Assembly: GCA_964473455.1 (NCBI GenBank)
Contig: CAYYQX010000003.1
Location: 71,009 to 135,008 of the forward strand
Source of the DNA: JALELF01 sp964473455
GTDB lineage: Bacteria > Bacillota_I > Bacilli_A > RF39 > UBA660
Direction: 5' to 3'
Length of the DNA: 64,000 nucleotides
Position 1 is the stretch's first letter. Each line of letters opens with the position of its first letter. Below, in pieces: positions 16,600 through 25,049 of this stretch. Made by a program: the position numbers and the translations under genes. Below the pieces are notes generated by a model. The model ran no database searches. It was not told the origin of the DNA and was given only the letters and a program-made list of their open reading frames with translations.

Positions 16600-18117
16600 A
16601 TGGATAAAAAATATCATTTAAAAGAAAAAATAACATTTGAGAATATTTTATTGAAGTTAGAACCTTATAAAAATGACCTTGACATGGACATGGTTAAAAA
16701 GGCTTATGCTTTTGCTGCAAATTGTCATAGAGGTCAGACAAGAAAAAGCGGAGAAGCCTATATTTGCCACCCCCTACGTGTTTTAGATATTCTTTTAAGC
16801 ATGAGAGTTGGCGTAGATAATAGTATGGTTTGTGCCGCTCTTCTGCACGATGTTTTAGAAGATAAAAAAGAAATTACTGCTGAAATAATTAAAAAAGAAT
16901 TTAATGAAGATATTGCTTTTTTAGTTACTGGCGTTACAAAAGTTGATCGACTTGAATTTAAAACAGAAGAAGAGTATAGAAATGATAGTAGAAAAAAAAT
17001 AATCGAAGCTTTGTCAAAAGATGTTAGAATTATTCTTTTAAAATTAGCAGATAGACTGCACAATATGCAGACTTTAGGTTCAAAGGAACCTGAAAGAATA
17101 AAAGCAATAGCAAGAGAAACTCTAGACACTTTTGTTCCTATGGCAAATATTTTAGGGGCGTATCGTATTAAATCAGAGTTAGAAGATTTGTGTTTGAGGT
17201 ATCTTGATGAAGATAATTATAAAAAAATTGTTTTAAGACAAAAAGCTTTTATAAGAAGACATAAAGAGGAGTATTTACTTATTCACGATTGTATAAGAAA
17301 CCTTTTAAAAGAAAAAGAAGGTAATATAGTTTCAAGGAAAAGTGAAGTGAAGGTGCGTTATAAAAACACGTACGGTCTTTATCGTAATATTAGTAATAGT
17401 ATTAGAATCAAGGATATGCTTGACTTTACTTCTATTAGAATTGTTGTAGAAGATGTTGAAGAATGCTATAAAGTTAATAAGTTAATATGTGACGAGTTTG
17501 TTTGCGTAGAGGGATCGGGGAAAGATTATATAGAAAATCCTAAAAGTAATGGATATCAGTCTTTGCACACTACCATTAGAACTAATAAAGGAACTTTTAT
17601 TCAAATACAAATAAGAACACACGAAATGGATAGGGTTGCTGATAATGGTGTTCCAGCATATGGATATATTGCTAAAGGAATAGATCCAGTTAAGATGAAC
17701 GATGATCTTCATAGATTAATGCCTTGTTTTAAGGCTTTAGCAAAATTAGAAGAATGTTCTTTGGATCCTTTTGAGTATGTTGAAGAAGCAAAGGATTTAA
17801 TATGTGAGGAAATTAGTGTATATACTCCTAAAAGCAAAGAAATTAAGTTACCTGAAGGATCAACCGTAGTTGACTTTGCTTATAAGGTTCATACTGGTGT
17901 TGGTAATACTATGATAGGGGCTTTAGTTAATGCGAAGGAAGTCGCTATTAACTACGTTTTAAAGAGCGGAGATACAATTGAAGTTATAACGGATGTTAAT
18001 GCTTTAGGCCCAAGTGAAGAGTGGTTAGATATGGCAAAAACCAGTTATGCGAGGAAAAGAATTAGGTTATTTTTAAATAAGGGGTATGCTATAATAAAAG
18101 AAAAAGCGAGTCTGTAA
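16600..18117 (+). CDS. Short RelA/SpoT homologue, (p)ppGpp synthetase/hydrolase
   Basis: 505 residues against about 730 for long RSH proteins. Order of domains: HD hydrolase with H43, H57, HD 83-84 and D151 (DRLHNM), synthetase with RYKNTYGLYRNI, DFTSIRIVVEDVEECY and NPKSNGYQSLHTTI, then a TGS domain (ISVYTPKSKEIKLPEGSTVVDFAYKVHTG). The chain stops soon after TGS, so the helical, zinc-finger and ACT regulatory domains are absent. By family it makes and degrades the starvation alarmone. Loss of the ribosome-sensing C-terminus would change how it detects uncharged tRNA. The ATG is set by the SD AAGGGGG. The 5' end is partially duplicated at 18986. Confidence 0.92.
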   Translation: MDKKYHLKEKITFENILLKLEPYKNDLDMDMVKKAYAFAANCHRGQTRKSGEAYICHPLRVLDILLSMRVGVDNSMVCAALLHDVLEDKKEITAEIIKKEFNEDIAFLVTGVTKVDRLEFKTEEEYRNDSRKKIIEALSKDVRIILLKLADRLHNMQTLGSKEPERIKAIARETLDTFVPMANILGAYRIKSELEDLCLRYLDEDNYKKIVLRQKAFIRRHKEEYLLIHDCIRNLLKEKEGNIVSRKSEVKVRYKNTYGLYRNISNSIRIKDMLDFTSIRIVVEDVEECYKVNKLICDEFVCVEGSGKDYIENPKSNGYQSLHTTIRTNKGTFIQIQIRTHEMDRVADNGVPAYGYIAKGIDPVKMNDDLHRLMPCFKALAKLEECSLDPFEYVEEAKDLICEEISVYTPKSKEIKLPEGSTVVDFAYKVHTGVGNTMIGALVNAKEVAINYVLKSGDTIEVITDVNALGPSEEWLDMAKTSYARKRIRLFLNKGYAIIKEKASL

Positions 18118-18130
18118 GAGGTTTGATAAA

Positions 18131-18289
18131 ATGGTAGAACTAGTAAAACAAAATTTTAATGAAAATAAAAAAATATATTTAGAAATAGAAAAACAGTTAA
18201 GAAATAAATTAGTGAAGCTTGAAGATATTATTAAATATTGTGAAAACTATGGATCTTGGAGAATCCTAATTAAGGAGATAAAGAGATGA
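18131..18289 (+). CDS. Small hypothetical protein coupled to the HAD gene
   Basis: 52 residues from ATG 18131 to TGA 18289, not previously obvious because of its length. GAGG (18118-18121) sits at a good SD distance and the stop overlaps the next ATG by 4 bp (ATGA), which supports real translation. Sequence is helical and charged (NKKIYLEIEKQLRNKLVKLED). No family recognised. Confidence 0.55.
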   Translation: MVELVKQNFNENKKIYLEIEKQLRNKLVKLEDIIKYCENYGSWRILIKEIKR

Positions 18290-18843
18290 TTAAAATTATA
18301 GCGTTTGATTTGGTAGGCGTTTTAGTAACTGAAAAAGATATTGAATTGACAAATGAAGAAAATAAATTGGAAAGAATGTTTGGCAGCAATGTTAATGATT
18401 CAGATTATTTAATAGATGCAAGAAAAATAATTAATAAAGATGCAGCTTTAATGAGGACAATAGAAGAATTAATTGATAGACTATATAAAATTAAGGATAA
18501 AGATTTATTTAAAAAAATAAAGAAAAAAAACAATAAATTAAAAATTATTATAGCTACAAATCACGTGTCATTTGTAAGAAAATTTATTGGAGAGTCTTTT
18601 GGCGTTGAATTTTTGGATGATTTGTTAATTTCTGCTGAAATTCACAAAGTAAAACCGAATGCAGATTTTTATGAATACATATTAAATAGGTATAACATAT
18701 ATCCTGGCGAATTACTATTTTTAGATGATAATGCTGATAATATAGAGAGCGCTAACAGATTGGGAATAAACACAATTAAGGTAAATAAGAATACAAGTTT
18801 ATTTGAAACCATATCAAATTGGCTAGAAAAAAATAATAAATAG
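18286..18843 (+). CDS. HAD-superfamily hydrolase
   Basis: 185 residues. HAD motif I is FDLVGVLV: the nucleophilic Asp is present but the usual second Asp (DxD) is Val, as in HAD subgroups with altered acid-base chemistry. Motif II is IIATNH, motif III Lys is in HKVKPNADFY, motif IV is LLFLDDNADN. The small cap region between motif I and II is helical. By family a cytoplasmic phosphatase or related hydrolase; substrate unknown. It follows the 52-aa gene with a 4-bp overlap and shares its likely transcript with the RSH gene. Confidence 0.8.
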   Translation: MIKIIAFDLVGVLVTEKDIELTNEENKLERMFGSNVNDSDYLIDARKIINKDAALMRTIEELIDRLYKIKDKDLFKKIKKKNNKLKIIIATNHVSFVRKFIGESFGVEFLDDLLISAEIHKVKPNADFYEYILNRYNIYPGELLFLDDNADNIESANRLGINTIKVNKNTSLFETISNWLEKNNK

Positions 18844-18916
18844 GTGTTATTTAAGGAGAGATACGTAAAACTACTACTGATATATGGTGGTTTGATAATT
18901 CAACACAAAGGTGTCA

Positions 18917-19054
18917 TCAATAACAATTATCAAAGAGCAGCGTTGTAGGCTTTCTATAGCGTTGCTTTTACTCTATAAACGGGGTATGGATAAAAAGTAT
19001 CGTTTAAAAAAAGAAAAAACAAACATTATAATAATTAAGTTTAAGCGGGAGTAA
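18917..19054 (+). pseudogene. Degenerate duplicate of the terminator and 5' end of the RSH gene
   Basis: The stretch from ATCAATAACAATTATCAAA through the GCGTTGTAGG hairpin and CTCTATAA to an ATG (18986) repeats 16526-16634 with scattered changes. The reading frame MDKKYRLKKEKT mimics the RSH start MDKKYHLKEKIT but stops after 22 codons at 19054. It marks a past segmental duplication; the HAD gene lies between the copies. Confidence 0.8.
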
Positions 19055-19060
19055 AAAGAG

Positions 19061-19513
19061 ATGAATAAAAGAGTAAGTGTAAGGGGAGTAATTAGGAAGA
19101 AGGATAAAATGTATTTTATCCATAGAATTAAGCCTACAGCTGATTATTATGTATTTGCAGGAGGCGGCGTCGAAGGGAGTGAAGACCTAGAAACAGCACT
19201 TCATAGAGAACTGCAAGAAGAAGTTAATATTCAAGTGAAAGTCATAAAAGAACTGTATGTTTTAAATTATGAAGAAAGCACAGAGCACTATTTTTTATGC
19301 AAACATGTAAAAGGAGAGTTTGGAATATCAGATGGACCAGAATATACCTCAGAAGATTATAAAAACAGAGGGCAGTATATCCCGATTAAAATTGATATAA
19401 ATAGTTTAGACAAATTTAACATTGTTCCAGAGAAAATTAAGGAACTGCTAGTAAATGATATTAAGGTTGATAATGCTCTTGTTAATATTGAAAAAGTAGA
19501 ACTTAGTGTTTGA
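19061..19513 (+). CDS. NUDIX hydrolase
   Basis: 150 residues. The Nudix box GGVEGSEDLETALHRELQEE fits GX5EX7REUXEE, with Asn where Gly is expected next (VNI for xGU). The N-terminus (VRGVIRKKDKMYFIHRIK) and the length match small Nudix enzymes that hydrolyse nucleoside diphosphate derivatives or oxidised nucleotides. SD GGGAG is about 12 nt before the ATG, with AAGAG nearer. Another Nudix-like remnant lies right after it. Confidence 0.85.
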   Translation: MNKRVSVRGVIRKKDKMYFIHRIKPTADYYVFAGGGVEGSEDLETALHRELQEEVNIQVKVIKELYVLNYEESTEHYFLCKHVKGEFGISDGPEYTSEDYKNRGQYIPIKIDINSLDKFNIVPEKIKELLVNDIKVDNALVNIEKVELSV

Positions 19514-19526
19514 AAAAACCGCATAA

Positions 19527-19697
19527 GATGTATATGTGGTTAAAGGCGATTTTAAAGAAGAAAGTTTTATTGTTGAAAAAGAAGAAGTTGATTATGTACA
19601 ATACTTGAATAAAGAAGAAATTCTTAAACTGGTAGAACAAGGCCTAGTTAGGAAAACAAATTTGGACGCTATTAAAGATATGATTGGCTTGGAATAA
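19527..19697 (+). pseudogene. Remnant of a second NUDIX-type gene (C-terminal fragment)
   Basis: An open frame bounded by a stop at 19524-19526 and TAA at 19695 encodes VEKEEVDYVQYLNKEEILKL then VEQGLVRKTNLDAI. This resembles the last 50 residues of Nudix proteins (a YV..LNKEEI..LI..G.V pattern) but lacks a Nudix box and a credible start. The rest of 19514-19820 (300 bp) shows no other gene. Confidence 0.55.
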
Positions 19698-19820
19698 TCG
19701 TAAAACTTTTTTAATACGTAAAAAGATACTAAACTATAAACTTTCTTTGGCTTAACAAAACGAAAGTAATAGTAAAAGCACAAACGAAGAAAACAATATT
19801 TATTTAGAATAGGTGACAAG

Positions 19821-20333
19821 ATGAAATATGAACTAAAGATTGTTAATATGAAGATGGGGAAAGATGTTTATGAAATGTATCAAGATATACCAAAAGAGGA
19901 GATTGGATCTACCAATGTAACTAACGGGCTTAGTTATGAAGAATATAAAAAGCAATTAAAAAAATATAAAAAAGAAGAATTAGAAAAGAACATAAATTTA
20001 GATACAACAACTAACAGATATATTTTTTATAAAGATGACTATCCGATAGGAGAAGTGGGCATAAGAACAACAATCAACGACTTTTGGCAAAATAAAGGAA
20101 GTCAAGTTTTTTATAAAATAAGACTAAGTGAAAGAAATAAAGGTTATGGGACAATAATGCTTAGGTTAGCTTTAATAGAATGTAAAAAACTTGGTATGAA
20201 GCAAGTTAGAATTAATTGTGATGATACCAATATTCCCTCTAAAAGAATAATAGAAAAAAATGGTGGTATTATAAATATCAAGAGTTATAAAGCTAATTTT
20301 GGTTATAGTAGTAGTTATATTATATATTTATAA
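19821..20333 (+). CDS. GNAT-family N-acetyltransferase
   Basis: 170 residues. The acetyl-CoA binding motif A appears as RLSERNKGYGTIMLRLALIECKKLG (RxxGxG-like loop NKGYGT), followed by motif B with INCDDTNIPSKRIIEKNGG, where N..S..IIEKNGG is typical of GNAT enzymes. Substrate not deducible. AGGTGAC acts as SD. A terminator shared with the convergent lysR gene follows. Confidence 0.87.
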   Translation: MKYELKIVNMKMGKDVYEMYQDIPKEEIGSTNVTNGLSYEEYKKQLKKYKKEELEKNINLDTTTNRYIFYKDDYPIGEVGIRTTINDFWQNKGSQVFYKIRLSERNKGYGTIMLRLALIECKKLGMKQVRINCDDTNIPSKRIIEKNGGIINIKSYKANFGYSSSYIIYL

Positions 20334-20353
20334 ATAGTCAGCATTTGCATAAT

Positions 20354-20376
20354 AAAAAGGCTTAGCAGCCTTTTTT
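20354..20376. terminator. Bidirectional terminator between the GNAT gene and lysR
   Basis: AAAAAGGC (20354-20361) and GCCTTTTT (20368-20375) with loop TTAGCA. It serves both convergent genes and contains the lysR stop codon. Confidence 0.8.
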
Positions 20377-21249
20377 GCTTTCTATCAAATTAATTAATTG
20401 AACAGTAGCATAACTTGGAAAGTTTGTATTACCTGTAATCATAATAAGATTTAAAGGGTCTAAAGGTTCTTCCAATTCCAACTCATATAAATCTTGCTGC
20501 TCCAATTCTTCCAAAATGAATTCTTTAATAGCTAATCCTATTCCAAACCCTTCTTTTACAAATTCATAAACCAGAGAATGGCTAGCTAAATTTATGTGCG
20601 CTTTAGAATTTTCGCCAGCGCCTAACAGCAGCTTTTGAATGGGGTTAATAGTATTTAATATTAATTTTTCATTCTTTAGTTCTTCAGGTTTAATTTTTGT
20701 ACTTGAGTATTTTGCATATTGTTTGTTGCCGATTAAACAATAATTTAATTTTTGCAAATTATATACTTTTAACCCCTCTAATTTACAATCGTTATCTGCC
20801 GCATAAATTACAGCAATATCTATAACCCCGGTTTTAACCATATTGATTAAGCTTGGGGTATAGCTTTCTTCAATTGTTATGTTTATGTTAGGAAACTCTT
20901 TTACAAATACTTTTAAATGGCGTAAAAGGAAATATTTTAGTATTGTATTACTTGTTCCTATTTTTATTTCTCCAATGTCTATTTTAGCAATGTTGGAGAA
21001 TTCTTTTTCGGCATTTATTATTTGTTCTATGGCTGGCCTTACAAAATTATAGAGTTTTTTTCCTTCTTCCGTTAAAGTAATCCCTTTATTGCTTCTTAAA
21101 AATAGTTCTCCTTTTAGTTCTTTTTCTAAATTGTGGATATTTTTTGTAACTGCAGGCTGCGATATAAATAATTTTCTTGATGCTTCATTTATGCTTTTTG
21201 AGTTTGCAACGACATAGAATACTCTATATAACTCAAAATCGATATTCAT
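20362..21249 (-). CDS. LysR-type transcriptional regulator
   Basis: 295 residues, the only minus-strand gene. Residues 1-60 form the LysR winged HTH (SINEASRKLFISQPAVTKNIHNLEKEL and LFLRSNKGITLTEEG); the remainder is the periplasmic-binding-like effector domain. It is divergent from the precursor/radical SAM cluster and separated by 220 bp holding a perfect palindrome (21361-21375), so it probably controls that cluster, perhaps as an activator because the cluster promoter has a poor -35. Effector unknown. Confidence 0.92.
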   Translation of the reverse strand: MNIDFELYRVFYVVANSKSINEASRKLFISQPAVTKNIHNLEKELKGELFLRSNKGITLTEEGKKLYNFVRPAIEQIINAEKEFSNIAKIDIGEIKIGTSNTILKYFLLRHLKVFVKEFPNINITIEESYTPSLINMVKTGVIDIAVIYAADNDCKLEGLKVYNLQKLNYCLIGNKQYAKYSSTKIKPEELKNEKLILNTINPIQKLLLGAGENSKAHINLASHSLVYEFVKEGFGIGLAIKEFILEELEQQDLYELELEEPLDPLNLIMITGNTNFPSYATVQLINLIESKKGC

Positions 21250-21360
21250 TTAATCACCCCGTTTATTTAAATATCATATCATCTATTATAAAAAAAAGAT
21301 ATAGTCAAACAAATAAAAGCATTAGAAAAGAGCCGTATTTGCCAGTTTATTGATCTCGAT

Positions 21361-21375
21361 ATAACCTGAGGTTAT
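21361..21375. promoter_or_regulatory. Palindromic operator, likely LysR binding site
   Basis: ATAACC-TGA-GGTTAT, a perfect 6+6 inverted repeat of the LTTR ATA-N-TAT type, between lysR and the divergent peptide cluster. Confidence 0.65.
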
Positions 21376-21440
21376 GATGGCTATGAATTATTGGTATTGC
21401 TTTTCACTAGTTTTATCTAGGTTTTTCACTTATAAACTAT

Positions 21441-21446
21441 TATAAT
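21441..21446 (+). promoter_or_regulatory. -10 element of the peptide cluster promoter
   Basis: Perfect TATAAT 24 nt before the precursor ATG. The -35 position (TAGGTT) is poor, consistent with activator dependence. Confidence 0.5.
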
Positions 21447-21469
21447 TACTGTGAGAGGAGGGGCATACA

Positions 21470-21565
21470 ATGAAATCATTAAACAAAAAAGTTGTAGTTT
21501 CTGCTGAAACGCTTGTTGCAAGTAATATGGCTTGCCATTACCATTCTTGCCACTATCATAACTAA
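21470..21565 (+). CDS. RiPP-type precursor peptide with a CHYH-S-CHYH core
   Basis: 31 residues: a basic, hydrophobic leader-like part (MKSLNKKVVV, then ETLVASNM) and a tail ACHYHSCHYHN with a duplicated Cys-His-Tyr-His. A strong SD (GAGAGGAGGGG) precedes the ATG. The gene stands right before a radical SAM/SPASM maturase and is separated from it by a hairpin, the normal arrangement for a modified peptide made in excess. The leader style is similar to short Cys-rich peptides served by clostridial CcpM/CLI_3235-type maturases. Thioether, His-Tyr or Tyr-His crosslinks, or metal binding, are all possible; the modification is unknown. Confidence 0.8.
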   Translation: MKSLNKKVVVSAETLVASNMACHYHSCHYHN

Positions 21566-21592
21566 TAATAAATTAGACATGATAAAACTCTT

Positions 21593-21618
21593 GGGAATTA
21601 AGTAAATAATTCCCTTTT
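21593..21618 (+). terminator. Attenuator-like hairpin between precursor and maturase
   Basis: GGGAATTA (21593-21600) pairs with TAATTCCC (21607-21614), followed by TTTT. Likely a leaky terminator or stabilising stem that raises precursor over maturase mRNA. Confidence 0.65.
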
Positions 21619-21639
21619 AAAAAAAATTAGAGGTGTTAT

Positions 21640-22995
21640 ATGTATTTAATTAAAGAAATCGAGTTTGTTGATTATAGCAACGAAGAAATAATTATGGTTA
21701 ATCTTATTAATGGTGCAACGGATATTTTGGAAAGAAATATTTATTCTAAAATTATAAATAATGATTTAACTAGCTTAGATAATACAGTTATTAAAGCTAT
21801 GAAAGAGCGAAAATATTTATTTGATAGTGAAAAAGAATACAATAAATTTATTAGTAGCATTGAAAAAGTTATTGAAGATTTTGAATTGAAAGCACCACCA
21901 AGTTTCTTGGTTATACCTAGTTATGCTTGTAATTTAAAGTGCATTTATTGTTATGAGCAAACTTATATGATTAAAGGAACTACAGAAATAGACCCAGTAG
22001 AAATGGTTAATGTGCAATTTGAAAGAATTGATAAGATAGTCGCAGAATATGAGTCTAAATATGGTAAAATAAAATCAGACACACGTATAACAATCATGGG
22101 TGGAGAACCATTATTATGCCCTAATCTTAAAGCAGTAACTCATATTTTAAAATTGGCAAAGAAAAGAGACTATACTGTAGATATTGTATCCAATGGAGTA
22201 GACCTAGATAAATACATTGATTTATTTAATGAGTATAAAGACACCCTTAAACATATACAAATAACCGTAGATGGCGTGAAAGAAATTCATGATACCAGAC
22301 GAATATTTCACGATAAAAGAGGCAGCTTTGATGTGATTATGGCTAATATTGAACTAGCACTAAAAAACAAGATAAAAATAGTTTTAAGAGTTAATGTAGA
22401 TACAACAAATATTAATGAACTTCCAGATTTAGCTGATTCAATAATTGAACGATTTGGAAATAATGATCTTTTACTGCCATATTTATATTTGTTACAAGAC
22501 GGGGGATGTTCAGGTGAATCAAATATTGTTGATGAAACAGTAGGAATAGAAAAAATATTTGAATTAGAAGCAAAAAATCCAAATATGAAAATTTTTAGAA
22601 AGAAATTTCACGCTGAAGAGTTTGTAAATAGTATTTTTGATGATGTTCCATATCAGCCAGTTTTAAAACATTGTGGTGCGATGAAAAATCAATTTATTCT
22701 TGATTGCAAGTCCAATGTTTACAAGTGTTGGCATGGCATAGGTAACAATGACTATCGTATCGGAACTTTTTATCCAGAATATGTAATAAATAAAGAAAAA
22801 CAAGATGCTTGGTTTAATAGAAGTGTTAAGAATATAGAAAAATGTAAAGATTGCAAATATCGTTATATTTGTGGAACTGGATGCCCAGCGGCTAAACATA
22901 TGAGTGAAGAAAAAATGAACGTTTATGAACCAAGCTGTGTTGCATTTGACAAAGTTATTAAAACCATAATTTTAGAAAAAATGAAACATATTTAA
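21640..22995 (+). CDS. Radical SAM/SPASM peptide maturase
   Basis: 451 residues. N-terminal 85 residues form a peptide-recognition-like region; the radical SAM cluster motif CNLKCIYC gives C97, C101, C104; GGEP is at 154-157. The C-terminus is a SPASM domain: HCGAMKNQFILDC...YKCWHG, then CKDCKYRYICGTGCPA and a final Cys in YEPSCVAFDKV, enough ligands for two auxiliary [4Fe-4S] clusters. Such enzymes install thioether or carbon-carbon crosslinks on ribosomal peptides. The adjacent CHYH peptide is the obvious substrate. Closest in style to clostridial Cys-rich peptide maturases (CcpM-like). SD GAGGTG; first enzyme of the cluster operon. Confidence 0.92.
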   Translation: MYLIKEIEFVDYSNEEIIMVNLINGATDILERNIYSKIINNDLTSLDNTVIKAMKERKYLFDSEKEYNKFISSIEKVIEDFELKAPPSFLVIPSYACNLKCIYCYEQTYMIKGTTEIDPVEMVNVQFERIDKIVAEYESKYGKIKSDTRITIMGGEPLLCPNLKAVTHILKLAKKRDYTVDIVSNGVDLDKYIDLFNEYKDTLKHIQITVDGVKEIHDTRRIFHDKRGSFDVIMANIELALKNKIKIVLRVNVDTTNINELPDLADSIIERFGNNDLLLPYLYLLQDGGCSGESNIVDETVGIEKIFELEAKNPNMKIFRKKFHAEEFVNSIFDDVPYQPVLKHCGAMKNQFILDCKSNVYKCWHGIGNNDYRIGTFYPEYVINKEKQDAWFNRSVKNIEKCKDCKYRYICGTGCPAAKHMSEEKMNVYEPSCVAFDKVIKTIILEKMKHI

Positions 22996-23020
22996 CGTAA
23001 AGAGATGTAGGGAGGTTTAA

Positions 23021-25045
23021 ATGAATAGTAAGGATAAACAAGTATTAACCTTGGGAATTTTTGCTCATGCTAATGCTGGCAAAACGACTATTACGGAGCA
23101 TTTGTTATATCATACCGGTGTAATTAAAACAATTGGTAGAGTTGATTCAGGCAATACTGTAACTGACAATCTAAAAGTTGAAAAAGAGCGAGGTATAACA
23201 GTAAGAGATACTTTGGTTTCTTTTGAACTGAACGACAAGATTGTTCAGTTAATTGATACACCTGGGCACGTAGATTTTTCTGCAGAGGTAGAACGAGCTA
23301 TTAGCGTTTTAGACGGTGCCATTCTAGTTGTCTCAGGTGTAGAAGGATTGGAAGCACAAACATTTACTATATGGAGAGCTTTGCAAGAAAAGAAGGTTCC
23401 GGTAATTGTATTTATTAACAAAATGGATCGAAAAGGAGCAAACTACAATAGAACTTTAGGTGAATTGCAAAAATTTTTAAATATGCCAACCTTGACTTTA
23501 ACTCATATTTATCAAGAAAATGATGGTAGTTTAAAAACAATACCATCTTCTTTGCGTGATTTAATAGAGGAAGTTTCTATGGTAGACGATGAAATATTAG
23601 AATATTATGTAAATAATGGCAAAATGGATGATAAATTAATAGAAAAAAAAATTTTAGAATTAATAAGGGAATGCAAATTATTTCCTGTTATCGGAGGTAG
23701 TGCATTAACAGATGTTGGAATGAAAGATTTAGTAGAAAGTATTGGTAGATATATTCCCGCAACCACAAAAAATATAGACAGTCCGTTATCGGCTTTTGTT
23801 TACACTATAAGAGTTGATGAAACTGGAAAGAACGCTTATGTAAAAATATTAAATGGCAGTATTAATTTGAAAGACGATTTGAAACTAACAGAAGATGAAG
23901 CCGGGAAAGTAAACCGTATGTATTTAGTAGAAGGCGCTAAATTAACTTCTGTAGATACTGCTTACAGTGGTGATATTGTTATTATCAATGGATTAGATGT
24001 TAAGTGTGGCCAGTTAATAGGGGAAACAAAAGGATTAGACAATTATGCTGGTTTTGTTAATCCTCTTTTAACTATGGAGATTAATCCGGTTAATAAAGGT
24101 GAGTCAATTGAATTAATGAGAGCATTAAGAATTTTAAATGAAGAAGATCCACATTTAGATGTTAGATATAACGAAAGAACTAATTCTATTTACTGTAGCT
24201 TAATGGGAGAGGTTCAAGCTCAGATTATAAAAACCTATTTAAATGAAAGATTTGGGTTAGAAGCAAACATAGAAAACCCTATCATTATACATAAAGAAGT
24301 TCCAACGATTAAGGCGAGTGCTAAAGCAACTTATACAACTGTTTCTGGTGTTGAAATTGAAGTAACGCCTTTAGAGCGTGGGGCAGGGTTTAGATACGTA
24401 TCTAAAATATCAACTGATTTTTTACATATAAAATATCAAAGACAAATTGAAAGATTAATCAAACATTATTCGAAACAAGGATTACATGGCTGGGAACTTA
24501 CTGATGTTGAAGTTGCACTTGTAGATGGCCAATTTGATTCTATGGGAAGTGATCCAAAGCACTTTAATATTATCACGCCTTTAGCATTATTTAGATCATT
24601 GAAACAAGCGAAAATGAAGTTATTAGAACCGATTTCAGCTTTTATAGTTAATACTCCTCAGATTTCACTGAGTGCTGTAACCAAAATACTTTCTAATAAA
24701 GGTGCGATATATCAATTAACAAAGAGCTTTGATGAAATAGTTACAATAGAAGGAGAGGTACCATCAGCCAATATGATAAACTTTCCAGTTGAACTTTCAC
24801 AAGTTACTACTGGTAGAGGAACATTCTCTTCTTATATATCTAAATATGAAATCAGCAATAATCAAAACGTTGAAATTGACTATATAGGTGCTGATCCCAG
24901 AAATGAAACAACATTTGTCATTAATGATATGAGATCCAGTTTAGAACCGCTTGATAAAGTTTTAATGAAAAAGAAAAAAGAAAGCAGATCCAAATTCGCT
25001 AGACAGCAAAGAGAAATTGAATTTGGTAAAAGTAAGTTGAGGTGA
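23021..25045 (+). CDS. EF-G-like GTPase of the Tet(M) ribosomal-protection family
   Basis: 674 residues (Tet(M) about 640). G domain: G1 AHANAGKTT at 15-23, where the usual AHxDAGKTT Asp is Asn, switch RGITVRDT, G3 DTPGHVDF, G4 INKMDRKG; then translation-factor domains II-V. The C-terminus is extended and basic (KKKKESRSKFARQQREIEF). Family members bind the ribosomal A-site region and displace tetracycline; many Clostridia-type relatives have no proven resistance role. Position between a peptide maturase and transferases suggests self-protection of the ribosome or a translation-linked task; that is inference. SD GGGAGG, 25 nt after the maturase. Confidence 0.88.
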   Translation: MNSKDKQVLTLGIFAHANAGKTTITEHLLYHTGVIKTIGRVDSGNTVTDNLKVEKERGITVRDTLVSFELNDKIVQLIDTPGHVDFSAEVERAISVLDGAILVVSGVEGLEAQTFTIWRALQEKKVPVIVFINKMDRKGANYNRTLGELQKFLNMPTLTLTHIYQENDGSLKTIPSSLRDLIEEVSMVDDEILEYYVNNGKMDDKLIEKKILELIRECKLFPVIGGSALTDVGMKDLVESIGRYIPATTKNIDSPLSAFVYTIRVDETGKNAYVKILNGSINLKDDLKLTEDEAGKVNRMYLVEGAKLTSVDTAYSGDIVIINGLDVKCGQLIGETKGLDNYAGFVNPLLTMEINPVNKGESIELMRALRILNEEDPHLDVRYNERTNSIYCSLMGEVQAQIIKTYLNERFGLEANIENPIIIHKEVPTIKASAKATYTTVSGVEIEVTPLERGAGFRYVSKISTDFLHIKYQRQIERLIKHYSKQGLHGWELTDVEVALVDGQFDSMGSDPKHFNIITPLALFRSLKQAKMKLLEPISAFIVNTPQISLSAVTKILSNKGAIYQLTKSFDEIVTIEGEVPSANMINFPVELSQVTTGRGTFSSYISKYEISNNQNVEIDYIGADPRNETTFVINDMRSSLEPLDKVLMKKKKESRSKFARQQREIEFGKSKLR

Positions 25046-25049
25046 TATC

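Noticed and set aside
23021..25045. Tetracycline resistance gene as such
   Set aside because: Only family-level similarity is visible; altered G1 motif, extra tail and operon context argue against assuming resistance.
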